Positions 1 to 12,770 are shown, numbered from the stretch's first letter. The stretch: DNA of 64,000 bases from Ceratotherium simum simum (GCF_000283155.1 NW_004454159.1:23999837-24063836); one strand, 5' to 3'. The notes: generated by a model from the letters alone, not told the origin. Made by a program: numbers and translations.

Positions 1-528
1 AGGTGAAAGATCTGTACACTGAAAATTGTGAAATATTGCTGAAAAAATTTGAAGAAGACACAAAGAAATGGAAAGACATTCCATGCTCTTGGATTGGAAG
101 AACTAACATAGTTAAGATGTCCATGCTTCCTAAAGCAATCTATAGATTCAATGCAATACCTATGAAAGTCCCAACAACATTTTTCACAGAAATAGAAAAA
201 AGAATGCTTAAGTTTATACGGAACAACAAAAGACCCCGAATAGCGAAAGGAATCCTGAGAAAAAAGAACAAAGCTGGAGGTATCACACTACCTGATTTCA
301 AAATATACTACAGAGCTATAGTAACCAAAACAGCACGGTACTGGCACAAAAACAGACACACAGATCAATGGAACACAATCGAGAACCCAGAAAGAAACCC
401 ACACATCTATGGACACCTAATTTTCCACAAAGGAGCCAAGAACATACAATGGAGAAAGGAAAATCTCTTTAACAAATGGTGTTGGGAAAACCAGACAGCC
501 ACCTTCAAAAAAATGAAAAAACAAAAAG
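1..528 (+). mobile_element. L1 LINE fragment: C-terminal part of ORF2 (partial at window edge)
   Basis: An open frame enters from the left edge and runs to about 569. Its residues match the C-terminal region of L1 ORF2p (endonuclease/reverse transcriptase) downstream of the RT domain. Recognisable family motifs in order are [55 protein letters not shown] and NKWCWEN. Similarity stops near base 515-528, in an A-rich stretch, after which the frame runs into unrelated sequence and stops at 569. A full-length L1 would continue for roughly another 100 residues plus a 3'UTR, so the element is cut short at its 3' side, by deletion or by premature 3' end formation. The frame has no stop in about 170 codons, so the copy is fairly young. 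The 5' part lies outside the window. It is not a functional gene here. Confidence 0.95.
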
Positions 529-2607
529 GGACAGGAGAGTATTTGGATATGGGCAGAGAACAGAGATGAGCATCCCAGGTGGGGAGAATCACTGTGGCAG
601 AGGCTCAGAATAGAAACTGAGGGTAGCTATACTAGAGAGTGAAGTGATGGATCTGGCTGAAGCAGAGTTCTAATGCGGAGAAGTGAATAACCTGAGTGTG
701 GCCAGATTTTGCTTGTTTAGTTAAAGAGGTATGTATGCCTGCAGGTTATGATATTTTGTGTCAGAGTATATGGGAACTCACTGGATATAAACTGTATATC
801 TTTTGGGAGCAACAATTTTATTCATATTTAAGAAAAACATAATTGACATCAAAACGAAGAGCTATACCAAGAGTAGGTTGCAATATTCAAATGAAACTCA
901 GCAGAAAGACCTAAGCTGAAGATACAGATTTGAGCTATGTTAACACCCTGTTGGTAGCTAAAGACCAGACTGTGGGTGAGATCATCAAAGACAGAGTTCA
1001 GAGTAAGAAAAGCAGAGTTTTGGGAGAAACAGAACAAGAGCTGTACATGAAAGAGCTTGAGAAGGAGTTGCAGGAGAAGTAGGGGGTGATCTAAGAAAAT
1101 CATATCATGGAAGCTATAATTTCAAAGAAGGAATTGTCTTCCCCATCAAATAATGCAGAGAATTCAAATGACATACAGATTAAAAGGCATCCTTTAGATT
1201 TAATTCTTAATAAGTGATTAGCAACATTTGAGAGAGTAATTTCAGGAAAATGGTGAGTTAGGAAGCTCAAGTAAAGTTAGAATTTTAGAGCAAGGATAAG
1301 GTAAATCCTTCCCCATCTGCAGAAAGTGGCTCATGTGTAGGTTGCAGCTTCCCTTAGGTGAAACTCTCTGGCTCCCTACAGGTGCCATTACAATTTCCTT
1401 CTCTACCAGCCTGGCAATCTGTATACCCTCTATGTGCTACTCAAGTTGACTATGTGACATCAAAGTAGGAAGGAGATTTGCAGGAACGATCCTGGTGAGG
1501 AAACTGTCATGTGGAGCAAGAGTTTCAAAGGCCCAAGGGGGAGGATCTTGGCATTAACTCAGTGACAGATCTGCCTCCAAGGAAAAATATTCTCCTCAAA
1601 ATGGTTATATGGGCCTGAGGTGGAGAAAAATGACTCTGCTGGGAGTGAGGAGCCCTTCTAGAAAAAAAGGCAAACATATAGTGAAAGTAGATGCTCTCAA
1701 GTGTTGATAATTGTGAGCTTGTGACCTATGGATCTTCAAATTTTTTAGTCTTTTGCTCCCTAAGACAATTTTAACTTAGATGTCCTATTCTTAAAGTTAG
1801 AATTTAAAATTTTTTATCATACGTTTCAATAGTTTCAAAGAATGTAATTTCCATTTTATACACAATTGTTACATCACTTTTAAAAATGTATCCAAAAGGA
1901 TTATAAGTATAATCATAATGATATAATTATCCCATCATTCAGTTAAAAATATATGAACATATTTTAATATTCAAAAAAATTTGTTTACTTTTTCCTTGAT
2001 GAAATATTTTCATTCCATTTTCCCTACAGATTTTTATCCTAATACATTTTTATGCTTGAATGCTTTTATTCAACACTATCATATGTCTTTGCAATAAAAA
2101 TATATAATTAAATATACATTTATATTAAAATTTCCTATGAACATGAGTTTTAGGTGTATAAAATTTCTTTGAGAATTAGTTATTGTAACAGCTATTAGTA
2201 ACCAATTGTTTAGGACAACATTATAAATCATTATAAATAAAAATTTAAAAACATAAAAAAGTAAAAATTTTATTGGAAATGGATATATTGATGAGATAGG
2301 TGGGAAGAAGGGTTATGGTGCCTTGATTAAAGGAGTTTCCCTTTGGCACCTAGGAGCTTCTGCACTTCTGGGCAATGCAACATGTATGATTTGGGATGGG
2401 GAGAGGGATGAAGAAAAAAGGTGATTGTCCAAAGGGGAGCTTGGAAAGGAGAACAGGCATAGCAAGCATTTTCCCAGGAAAGAGGAAGTTGAGGATCTGA
2501 AAATCAATTGCCTTAATCTACCCTTATGCACAGGTATGGTCTCTCTTTATGTGCACTCAGGACACACCATTTAAAGGCCATTTCAAGTTAAAGAGTGAAA
2601 CTCTCCT
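529..2607. other. AT-rich sequence, no gene or repeat assigned
   Basis: About 2 kb without a convincing open frame. The part from 529 to about 1320 is purine-rich and looks like an old decayed repeat or non-coding DNA, but I cannot name a family. From about 1740 to 2270 the sequence is very AT-rich. The block 2280-2540 is slightly more GC-rich and looks single-copy. Confidence 0.5.
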
Positions 2608-2620
2608 GAAAAGACAGCTT
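2608..2620 (+). repeat. Left target-site duplication of the ERE at 2621-2892
   Basis: GAAAAGACAGCTT here pairs with GAAAAGAGAACTT at 2893-2905 on the other side of the SINE (11 of 13 identical), as expected for L1-mediated insertion. Confidence 0.7.
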
Positions 2621-2892
2621 CTAGGGGCCGGCCCGGTGGTGCAACGGTTAAGTGCGCGCGCTCCCCTTTGGGGACCTGGGGTGCCCAGGTTCTGATCCAG
2701 GTTGTGTTCCAATACACCGCTTGTCAAGCCATGCTGTGGTGGCGCCCCATACAAAGTGGAGGAAGATGGGCACGGATGTTAGCCCAGGGCCAGCCTTCCT
2801 CAGCAAAAAAAGAGGAGGATTAGCAACAGATGTTAGCTCAGGGCTGATCTTCCTTACAAAATAAATAAATAAATAAATAAATGACAAAAAAT
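2621..2892 (+). mobile_element. ERE SINE, sense, short-middle type
   Basis: tRNA-derived perissodactyl SINE. The head GGGGCCGGCCCGGTGGTGC, an A-box-like GGTTAAGTGCGCGCGCTCC and a B-box-like GGTTCTGATCC are followed by the body phrases AGTGGAGGAAGATGGGCAC and GATGTTAGCTCAGGGCTGAT. The tail is a (TAAA)n run at 2859-2883. The middle lacks the roughly 50-bp block (CAACTATGACATACAACTA-like) found in the longer copies at 5.2, 33.4, 49.2 and 54.4 kb. The element is flanked by an 11/13 matching target duplication. Confidence 0.95.
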
Positions 2893-2905
2893 GAAAAGAG
2901 AACTT

Positions 2906-4014
2906 GTATTCCCAACTCGCCTTGCCCCATTTAGGGAAAAAGTCTATGTCTTTTGTGCAATAGACTCTCTAGTACAGGAGCTATACAGATAATCTATTAT
3001 TTTAAAAGAGCCATTATAGGATTGTTTTTAATTAAAGGAGAATAATTAGAGGTGGGATTCCACTCATCCTTGTTATAACTTTTGAATCCCCTTTCTTACT
3101 CAAGTGGCAACATGACTTTATTAAAAGGATTCTGTTGGAAAATCCAATCATGTGCTGTGCAAAAGACTTGGGTACACTGAGCAAACTGGTGCCGATGTTT
3201 GCCATAAGAACACCGCTACAGCGGTACAGTGGGACTCTGTTAAAAAGCAGGGAGAGGAGTGAAGGTAAGAAGCGGTGGGGTTGGGATGTGAGTGGAGACA
3301 AGAATCAGAAGGTTTTTAGTATAATGTAAACAAATTCTCAAGAAGGCCCACAGGATTATACTTCAGTGTCAAACCACTAGCTTTGAAAATGGTTAGAGAG
3401 AAATATGTATCCCTTTAAAGCAAAACCATGTAAAATAGTGAGGAATTTTAGATTGATATCTAAGAATTTTATTAAGTAGAAGAAGGTAAATGATCTCAGA
3501 TTTGGGGAATAACATTCAGAGTGAGGCTACATTGTCAAAACCTATACAGAAATGATTTTACAAAAATGATTTTAATTTTTGTATGACTATGTTGGATCCT
3601 GTTTCAGCGAGATGGTGAAGAAAATGTATTATCTGGTGTCCTTCCAGATAGAAAAGCAACATAATAAATGGAAGATGTTGCTGTTGACATTAGAACTAAG
3701 GCATCCCACACTAGCAAAAGAAAAAAAGCAAAAAACAGAAACTAAGACACTGAGCCAGGTATGAATCACATCCTGTTCTTGTAGAATTTTGTGGTTATAT
3801 TTGATTTACACAATTTGGTTATGGGAATCAACCACCAGAAGTTCGTATAAATGTTTTCTGACTGAAATGTGCAAAGCCAAAAAGGACAAACAGTTTCAAA
3901 TAGAGGAAATTGCTACATCTTCAGAGTGAAACTCTGGCATTTACTTAAATTTGTGTTCTAAATGTCAAATTCAACGCAAGACAAAGTTTAGCTGTATTTA
4001 GGGTCTAATACTTC
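2906..4014. other. AT-rich sequence, nothing assigned
   Basis: No open frame longer than 90 codons, no RNA gene and no repeat recognised. Around 3180-3300 there is a small GC-richer patch with overlapping short frames on both strands but no recognisable protein motif. Confidence 0.5.
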
Positions 4015-4112
4015 AGAGACACTCTCAGCACAGGGCCTGCTCACCAGAAGAACACTGGACATGCATCTGTTTAATGAATAAATGAACTAATGAATGAATG
4101 AATGATCAGTGT
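4015..4112 (+). mobile_element. Probable L2/MIR-type 3' tail with (GAAT)n
   Basis: The phrase CTCAGCACAGGGCCTG followed by TTTAATGAATAAATGAA and a (TGAA)n run (4073-4105) resembles the common 3' end of L2 elements (…CAGTGCCTGGCAC…AATAAATGTTTGTTGAATGAATGA). The match is weak and short, so the family is uncertain. Confidence 0.4.
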
Positions 4113-5196
4113 CCCCACCAAAAAGGAAAAAAAAAACCTCCATAAACTGCATATAGGAACAAATACGTGAGACTTTGAGACCTGTGAAAACCTGCTGCTG
4201 TTGTATTAATTTTAGGAAACAGACTTATTAAACTCTTAAAAGAAGTGACTTTAAAATTTTTATTTTAATTATATTTTCCTAGTTCTTTTACTTTATTGGT
4301 TATCATACATAGTCTTAATCTAATGTGTTTATGAATTATTTTCCCCCAAAAAAGCACAGATTCTAATTTAAAACCTCAAGGTTTTATTTTGAAATGACAA
4401 GTTAAACTAAAGAGCAGAGATCACCTAGAAGCAAAGCTACTCCAGAGTGGCAGTTTCTTTTTATTGCTTTAATGTGATGTTTTTTCCTTTGCTTCTTGGG
4501 GTGTAGTGGAGCAATCAAAGAAATTTAATACTTTATGTCGCATCTACTGAGAAGGTATAATAATCCACAGATGCGTAAACAAATGGACTCTTAAATGTGA
4601 ATTTTGTTTTTTTCCTCAGCTGAAAGGAAATAAAAATTGACACTAAGTCGATCTGGCAGCCTATACATTTTATACACACTCCTAGCGTTGTTATTAAAAA
4701 TCTACTAAGAAGACAGAGCAAAAGCAGTTGTCATCTCGTTCTGACCTCATTTTTTTCTTTGTGAAAAGATGAAATAACAGAGGGAAAAAAATTTCTCCCT
4801 TAGCAAATTGTTAGTTATGAAAATTATTAATTCATCTGTTATGAGGACTAGATCGGGAGCAATTTCAGTGGCAAGTATGCCATCTGAGTGTAGGTCATTT
4901 TTTCTACTGAACTGAGTGAGGACCTGACATATTCATTATGAATCTAGTATATTTAATATACGGTTCATAGACAACTGCATTTTTGGTATTGCTGCAACTT
5001 CAGACAGGTTGGGGGTCCACTCTCATTATAGTTTCACCGACATTGACTTCGACTTAGAAAAGATGAGAATTTAGTGCTTAAAAAATCAAGTGCTCTTTGC
5101 AATGTATAGTTTTAGAATTAAATTGGTCATAATTTTGTTCCAAAATAATATCCTACCTCTGCCAAGTTGATGTTAGTGTTACCTATGTATTCAATT
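4113..5196. other. AT-rich sequence, nothing assigned
   Basis: No gene or repeat recognised. Short frames only. Confidence 0.5.
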
Positions 5197-5207
5197 TCCA
5201 ATTTTTA

Positions 5208-5563
5208 TTATTTTATTTTATTTTTTTTAAACAGTTTTATTTATGTATTTATTTATTTATTATTATTTTTGTGTGTGTGTGAGGAATATCAGCCCTGAGC
5301 TAACATCCATGTTAATTCTCCTCTTTTTGCTGAGGAAGACCGGCTCTGAGCTAACATCTGTTGCCAATCCTCTTCCTTTTTTTTTCCCCCCCAAATCCCA
5401 GTAGACAGTTGTATGTCATAGTTGCACATCCTTCTAGTTGCTGTATATGGGATGCGGCCTCAGCATGGCCGGAGAAGCGGTACGTCAGTGCGCGCCCAGG
5501 ATCCGAACCCAGGCCGCCAGTAGCGGAGCGCATACACTTAACCGCTAAGCCATGGGCCGGCCC
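5208..5563 (-). mobile_element. ERE SINE, antisense, long-middle type
   Basis: Read on the minus strand it starts with GGGCCGGCCCATGGCTTAGC at 5563 and has the tRNA-like region, the CAACTAGAAGGATGTGCAA block, the AAGCCCCAG-like block and two copies of the GATGTTAGCTCAG phrase. It ends in an A/T-rich tail at 5208-5270. The insertion is flanked by a perfect 11-bp duplication, TCCAATTTTTA, at 5197-5207 and 5564-5574, which fixes both ends. Confidence 0.97.
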
Positions 5564-5574
5564 TCCAATTTTTA

Positions 5575-7782
5575 AATTTTACTAATATATTGCTTCAATG
5601 AATTACACAATATTCTCTTTCTGTATCCACAAAACTCCCACTGTGAACAAGATCATTTTATATGTACATACAGTATCAAATCATTTAAGTAGATTTTTGA
5701 GGACAGTAAAAGTTCTATATGAGTTACTTTTTCTTCCTCTCCAATCCTAGCATCAATTATTCACCCAAATAATGACCAGATGTTGCTAACTTACTTGGAA
5801 ATAGTGCCCTGCTGTTGTGGCTGATTTCCAATCTGTGACCACTGTTGGGAAGGCTCCCTACTGCCCCTTCCTTGCTAGGCTGTATCACCCCAATCTAGCT
5901 ACAAATAAACCATGCTGCCCAGCTGAATCATCTCATGTGTCTCTAAACCTGCACACCATCATCTATCTGTCTCTTGTTGCCTATGATTTCCCTTCTATAA
6001 ATGAATTCATATAAATACAAATATTTTTATAAGAATTCTTAATCTCTGCCCTTCCACATTCAAATAAAATATATTGTTATATTACTTCTTAATATCTTCT
6101 TAAACAAATTATAATATTTCATACACTCAAAACAATCCCTTATCTTACAAATAACTAGAAAATTCCAAAATATTTCTTCCAAATCTGATATTTTGACAAA
6201 TGATGTTTCACAATTCAAGGAGGCATCCAGATATTGATTTTCCATAGTATACAGTTGTTGAACCTAATTATTGAAAGATAAAATCCACCAGCAGAAATTT
6301 GATCATCAAATAAATTGATGGCCAAATTGTTGCTTAATTTCCTGTGATTTTAAATTGAATTTGACTCTGAGACTGTTTTATTTCTCTCTCTCTCCATTTG
6401 TGTGTCCATGCATATGCATATATATTGTGTTATTCAACTTAAGTATCTTATTGGTTTAGAAGGTAGAATATTTTATGACTAACAAAGCTGTTGGCTCATA
6501 GGTTAGTATTTTAGCACCTACGTGGTAAATCATAAATCAGAATTCAAATTTTTGTCTGTTTTCAAAATTGTCTATAATTATTGGGTTTTATAGGCTTTTC
6601 ATAATGCAGGCTTCAAAACAATAACCATTTAAATGCTAGCAAAACATCTGCCTACTGTTAATATAAAATGTCCTCTATGTTGTCTGAGTGATAGTGGAAC
6701 CCTAGATATGCTTAGGTTTGTAATGAACAGCTTTAAGAAAACTCCCCCATGGTTGCCTTGACCTTTCTAAATGTAATATTGTTAGGATTGACATTTTCTT
6801 GTTCAGAACATGCCTGCAAAATGAAATATATCTGCTGCACAATAGAGATTGGAGTGCAATGTGCATTTTTATACATGCAAATTCTTATATGGGGATTTCA
6901 GATGTCATAAAACAGTAGTATTAATGCTTGGGATGAGTTAAGCGATATTAGAAAGAACTCGGGTATGGGAAGAAGAAAGAACAGGGCTTCTAAAGTGGAA
7001 GGTAGAATCAAATTCAATGGGCAGCTATTTAATTTACTAAGAAGATAAAAAAAGAACAAGACAAAGAAATGTGGCTGAATTTCCGTCAAGGAGAACTCTA
7101 AAATGGACAAAGCATTCCATTGTAAGTTTCCCATAAAACATAGGATTTATTTAAGAATATAAACAAATTTAATGACTCCTGAATTCATTGATCAATTAAT
7201 TAGATTTTTATATAAAATATACACATAAGCCTCCTTTATCTCATTTTAAAAGAAAATCAAAATACTCATCAACATATAGTCAAAGATAACCTCTACTGAT
7301 GGTATAGTAAAGATGATGCTGACCTATCTACTGAGCTAAATGAATGGAGTCAATTGCTGATTGGATAAATAAGCACAGTGTTCCAGGAAATATATCCAGC
7401 TGAGTTGTAACACCTCTGAAACTTTCTTTTCATCTCTAAAATAGATCAGGCATGGAGTCACACAACATATCTAACGCAACATCTTGGAAAGTAACTCCTT
7501 AGTCTACCAAGCAGCACTTTTGTTTTTTAAATAATTTATGATCATCAGATCATCCTTGTGATTATACTGCCAAGAGACAGGATCAAAAGTCTTTGCTTTT
7601 TATGAAAAGTTCCCTCAATCCAACGTTTATTTGACTTATTAAAGCACTTAAACCAAAACTAACTCAACCAACAAACTCAAATTCAACTTTTTAAATGAAA
7701 GCCAAAGCTTATTGTCCTTATTCTGAGAACACGTATTTCCCCAATTTTTCTGGCAACTGGTTCAAATATATTTTTAAAAATC
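5575..7782. other. AT-rich sequence, nothing assigned
   Basis: About 2.2 kb with no gene. The part 5790-6040 has a pyrimidine-rich composition faintly like an L2 body, but too weakly to call. Short TC and TA runs occur at about 6380-6430. Confidence 0.45.
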
Positions 7783-7811
7783 ATATATATATATATATAT
7801 TTTTTTTTTTC
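7783..7811. repeat. (TA)n microsatellite followed by poly-T
   Basis: About nine uninterrupted AT dinucleotides, then roughly a dozen T residues. Confidence 0.9.
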
Positions 7812-7923
7812 CAGAGTAAGGGCAGCTTATCTAAAACTTGTTCTACCATTTTTCTTCCCTAATAGTATTCTTCATTTCTTGCTCCACACTCTGATTAAAA
7901 AAATAGATTAAAAAATTGAGCCT

Positions 7924-8120
7924 TAGCCCAGCCCTGTGGCCTAGTGGTTAAGTTTGCTTGCTCCACTTTTGTGGCCCAGGTTCGTGGGTTTGGCTGTCGG
8001 ACATGGACCTATACCACTTGTCAGCTACGCTGTGGCAGTTACCCATATACAAAATAGAGGAAGATTGGCACAGATGTTAGCTCAGGGTGAATCTTCCTCA
8101 GCAAAAAAAAAAAAAGAAAG
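7924..8120 (+). mobile_element. ERE SINE, sense, short-middle type, diverged
   Basis: The head GCCCAGCCCTGTGGCCTAGT, GTGGTTAAGTTTGCTTGCTC and the tail phrase GATGTTAGCTCAGGGTGAAT are intact, ending in an A-rich run at 8102-8120. The head is more diverged from the GGCCGGCCC form than in the other copies, so this is an older or different subfamily. AAAAATTGAGCCT at 7911-7923 and AAAAACTTGAGCCT at 8121-8134 form the target duplication, with a one-base indel. Confidence 0.95.
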
Positions 8121-8134
8121 AAAAACTTGAGCCT

Positions 8135-9479
8135 AAATATCCACCATTGGTTTTATCACAGAAAAAAATTGTATTATTACAAACACAAATGTCCATGTTT
8201 AAAAAAATTTAATGTGTCCATTAATTTATGTTATTTTAGAAACCCTCCAAATGAGAACTTTTTTCTATCTATGCAACAAAAGTTATTTCTAAAGAATTTT
8301 AAAAAGATGTAAAAAATGCAGAAAAAATTTACCTGTTGTTTCCCTTGTAATGGCAATTCATGGAAACTTGAAACTTGCTTTAATAAAGTCAGTATGAAGT
8401 TTTACAGTTAAGAGTTATTGTTTGAAGTCATTGCTACCTCTACTTTCTGCTCTGAAATCAGTGGAATAGAAATAAAGAAAAACAGAAAACTAAGTTTTTA
8501 TTTTTAATGAAACTATGGAATAACTACTGCCAAATATAATGAAACAGGGGCCAAATTGAGGGAAGATACTAAGGATTTAAACCATTTCAGATCTCAAATA
8601 GGACACAGAATACCCCCAAATTAGGTAGCATGCCCTACGGTGGGTCAAACCAGTGATACCTTCTTTGGAAAAATAAGGCCAATTGGCATATAAAGGCTGC
8701 AAGAAGGTCCCTGTGCCTATCTGACACCACAGAGTGACAAGGGAAATTGGGTAAGAGAAAGAACATCATGGACACATTATCTTTGCCTGAGGATCTTGTC
8801 TCTATGCCAGGGTAGATGAGTACTGTAAGTAAATATCATTTCTAAAACTTCTAATCTCTGGCAACCAAGAAGAAGTAAAAAACCAGCAGAGGACATGTGA
8901 CACATAGGCTTCTGCTATGAGCCAAAATATTTTCTGCTATCACTGGGCAGAGATATACCCAAGAGTAGAATGTTAGTGAGTTTGTGTAACTGACCCAAAT
9001 TATATATGCATGCTTTTTCAGCTCAGTACCCTGGCTCAGACTCAAGTACTACTGTTAGGCAGCAAGCCAGCCCAGAAATAATCTCTCTCATTACAAGATT
9101 AGCAATAATTAGAAATGATGCAGTATGTGATATATACAAAGAAATTACAAGAAAATATGAGCAAAGGAATAGAATTAATACCTAAAAAAATACCACAAAG
9201 ACTACCAAACAGAAGAAATTATTGAGAAACAATTTCTCTTTAAAATCAATTACAGACAACATGGACTATAGAATGAAAAGAAGCTTGGATAATAGTTAAT
9301 AGATTTCAAAGAAAATTTAATGAGACAACAGAAGGATAGAGCTTGCATAGCTGAGGAATAAAAGGAAAAGTAACATTATTTAGAAAATTAAAAAATAGTC
9401 ATGGTATAAAAGAGAACAGATAATATTGAAAAAGTCAGTTACTTAGAGAACAGGTTTGGTAATACCCCAACAAAATGAA
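8135..9479. other. AT-rich sequence, nothing firmly assigned
   Basis: The part 8560-9060 is GC-richer and repeat-like in texture but was not identified. The A-rich part 9070-9480 may be more of the L1 whose 3' end follows, but I cannot show this. Confidence 0.4.
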
Positions 9480-9700
9480 ATGAAAAATAAATATTGAAAT
9501 TTATGTATGATTATATATGCATAGAAAATATCTGGAAAGTAGCAAGATATATTTAACAATGGTATTTGTGGGGAGGCTAAACAATTTGAGGGTCTTCGGA
9601 GTGAGAAGCATAATTACTTTAAATTTTATTCCTTTATTTTCTTTTATTTTTTTACCATTAAAACTTATTTATAATATAAATTAGCTACTGTGTGCATACT
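9480..9700 (+). mobile_element. Probable old L1 (L1M) 3' terminal part, sense
   Basis: The order GCATAGAAAATATCTGGAAA, AACAATGGTATTTGTGGGGA, then a T-rich block TTTATTTTCTTTTATTTTTT ending in ATTAAAACTTATT resembles the terminal 3'UTR of old mammalian L1s (…TCTGGAAGGATACAC…AACAGTGGTTACCTCTGGGGA…TTTTACTTT…). It is heavily diverged, with no clear poly-A or target duplication. Confidence 0.45.
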
Positions 9701-11092
9701 CTACTACGTTATACTATATTAACTATCCTACAGACACTTTAAATTATCCTACAGACATTTGTGACAAATTAAATTTGTGCTTTATTGATGGATCTTTGTT
9801 TTATATAGAATATTTCATTAAAACCACTTTGTAGAAAGATTGATCATATTTAAAATTATGTGATCAGAATTAAATGTAGATGGAAAAAGTACAAGGGTGG
9901 AAGAGAGATCATAGAACATAGGAAAGAAAAATAATTCAATAAAAAAACAGATTTCAAATGATCAGAGACCAGGATTATTAACAGCACATTTGGCCAGGTG
10001 AAAAATATTATTTCTAGACCCCCAAGAATGGCGGATCAGCTAAAAACTTTCCATGAGATTTTTTTTTTTTTTTTGATATGCAACATTTCTGGGCCTCGGC
10101 ACAGCTGCCTCCAGTAATTTGTGTCAGGGTCCCAATTTTCTTTTCAAACTGCCCATCTTACCTCTACTCCATGGCTTTCATCATACCTTTCTTTACTAGT
10201 CCCTTTGGTACAGGACCACGCTTACATGAAATAAACAAGTCAATTGAAATGAGAACATCACTTTATTTAATCAAATACGTATAAATTGCATGTTAAAAGA
10301 ACAGTGTGTGTACCCTGTATTCTGTCTTTCAAAAGCACTGCCTTCACATGGTAGCTTTTGAGAAGTGATATTAAAGGAGATGGTTACATAAGCTATGATC
10401 TTAACAAAATTTTAAACATATTCACAAGCAAGTTCTTAAAGACTGTGATATTGCTATTTGTATGCGCCATAAGAAACTAAGCAAATTGGGAAATGTAGAT
10501 ATTAGTATAATCAAAAAGGAAAGACATTGAGCACACAAACTGACTTGGAAAAATATAACAACAGCAAAACATTGGATTATTTAATTGCTTTATGTTAGAT
10601 TTATTTTTCCTCTTTCACTTAAGAATGTAGTGTAATGGCAAACTTAACTTTAGAAATAAAAATGTTGAAATAATTTAACTTTGTGGTTGGAAAAGATAAT
10701 AATTAAAGGTACAAATTCAATTTACTCTATGGTACAGGATGAGGAACAATAAATCATTGAGTAGAGACAATGATACAAATGGAACAAACGACATATCTTT
10801 TCATGAAAAAAAGAACAATTTTCCCATTTAATCATTGCAATTAATTTCTTCTAAAATTAGGCTCATAAAACAGGATACTCGTGGATGATTGATGTGTGTA
10901 CTTATGATTGGAAAAGAGAAAGCACTGTGTCTTATTTTTAGTGGTTGAAGAAGAGAGAGAGAAGACATAACCTTTCATTTCACCTTTTGTTCTAAAACAA
11001 AAATTAAATCAATTTCTGGGGTCTAGAAAACATTTTCTAATTAAAAAGAAAGTCAAATTCCCTTATATGACATGATAAACATAGAAGGTTAA
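9701..11092. other. AT-rich sequence with poly-T run, nothing assigned
   Basis: It contains a 16-base poly-T at 10059-10074 and a short tandem duplication at about 9720-9765 (two copies of an ATCCTACAGACA unit). A 68-codon frame at 10078-10284 has no recognisable motif. No gene is supported. Confidence 0.45.
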
Positions 11093-11176
11093 TTTAAAAA
11101 ATGCAAAAAAAAAATATCTGAAAACAAGAATCAAAAAACAAACAAAAAATAAAACCAAAACCTAAACAAAATACAA
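11093..11176. repeat. A-rich low-complexity tract
   Basis: About 80 bases of A-dominated sequence with scattered C, T and G, including AAAAAACAAACAAAAAAT. No unit is clearly repeated. Confidence 0.8.
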
Positions 11177-11469
11177 ACTTTGACTAGGTACCATACAGCA
11201 TATTGTCAAGAACGGCATTGGCCTATTCAGATTGGTTACCACTTCTTGAGACATTTTTTTTTCTTATATAGTTTTAGAAATTTACCTTTGCCTATGAAAT
11301 CACTCCTTTCATCATGATTTTCAAATTCTACAATATTTTTGAGCTAATAAAGGTAAATCTCTTTACAAACATACTATTATGGCATCGCAAACATTGATTA
11401 GTTTATACTTCCCAGGAGTCCCTCCCACACTGATAAACTCTCTTTTATCAAATTTTATGCTTTGAACCC

Positions 11470-12770
11470 TTGGAATCAAGCACTCCCGGGAGGATGACTA
11501 CTTTCCCAGTGCTGCGGGTACACCAGTCCCTGCAATTCCTTTCCACTATAGTTCCTTACTTCTCTCATCGGGCCCTGCACTTCCCCAGCTGGGTCACACT
11601 CTGAATTAACCCTAATATTCCATCTGACGATCACAAGAGGAGGTAGGGGTGAATTCTTGAATGAGATCTTGAAAGGCAGTAGTCTCTGCATTTTTCAAGC
11701 AAGAAAGTCATGCTACCTTTTAACAGGAGGAGAGGACCACTTCTGCAAACCCAGGGGGTTAAGGGAAATTGGAAGATTCAAGCCTTTTTAATGTGTAGAT
11801 GCAGATAGTCATATTGCAAGTCACAGTGCACCGCTCCTTCCCCCAAAGGCCTTGATCTTGGCATAGTGGCATTTCCAGTTTTGAGAATTCTCTGGGACAC
11901 TACAAACCTTGTAATTAAGTTCTGAGCATGATCATCCACTTTACCCTCCAGCTTAAGGTGATGAAAATCTCTTTATATGTCACCATTTAGACCTTTGGTT
12001 TCACACTTGGCCTTAAATGGATGGTTAATCACCGTCAGCCTTTCATTGTCTTTCTCTAAGGTCTCTATTAACCCCTCAAATAACCATCCAATTCCATAAT
12101 TCTTTTATTTACTACTTTTCCAGAATTTCTCAAACAGCCTCAGATGGTACTCACCAGTACATTCCCTGAATCCTGTATCACAACTCAATCTACTACTGGT
12201 GAAAGTTTTAAGGATTGCACCTCCACTGAGTGCACAGTACCTCACTCACCACCAGTGATGGATCCTCGATGCCAACCAGCCAATGGGGAATCCAGTTCTG
12301 GAATCCTTAGAGTCTGTTTTTTTGACCACTCCTGGCACTAGCAGTCATATATGGGGTTTCTCAGGAAACCGACTCTAAGATGGAGATTGGTTCACCCATG
12401 ATGTATTGGAGACCGATCTCTGGGATCAATATCTACCAGGAGTGAAAGAAGCAGGACTGTGTAGAGGGAGATTGGAACTGTGGTACAGTTGCACCAGAGG
12501 CCCCAGCCACTTCCACAGGAGCTCTAAGTTGGCAAAGATGCCCCAAATTGAGGCCATGGGTGGGACTTTTTAGCTCTTCATCTCCACTGAGCTGCCTGCA
12601 GAAAGGGGGACTAAACTTTCGCAAGGCAACTCCCTCTGGCCTAGGACATTTACTGGGGAGGGATTCACCTGTGAGCCCTGCAGCTGGGAGGAATGAGTGC
12701 GTAGCTCCTCAAAGGGGAACCCAGGCAGCGGACCACAGCATCTGCTATATAGGTTAATACTCAAACGTCA
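11470..12770. mobile_element. Unassigned ancient repeat-like block (old L1 3'UTR or LTR type)
   Basis: A 1.3 kb GC-richer block in AT-rich surroundings. It has phrases that I associate with interspersed repeats rather than unique DNA, such as GGGTTTCTCAGGAAACCGAC, CTCTAAGATGGAGATTGG, CAGCTGGGAGGAATGAGTG and GGGGAACCCAGGCAGCGGAC. I cannot name the family or the orientation with confidence. A medium-reiteration LTR or the long 3'UTR of an old L1 are the candidates. Several 60-70 codon frames on both strands overlap here, have no conserved domain, and are not called as genes. Confidence 0.4.

Noticed and set aside
5790..6040. Possible sense L2 body
   Set aside because: Only the pyrimidine-rich texture matches; no ordered L2 phrases were found.
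10059..10290. Poly-T run as the tail of an antisense processed retrogene
   Set aside because: No polyadenylation signal just inside the tail, no target duplication found, and the adjoining sequence resembles no gene I know.
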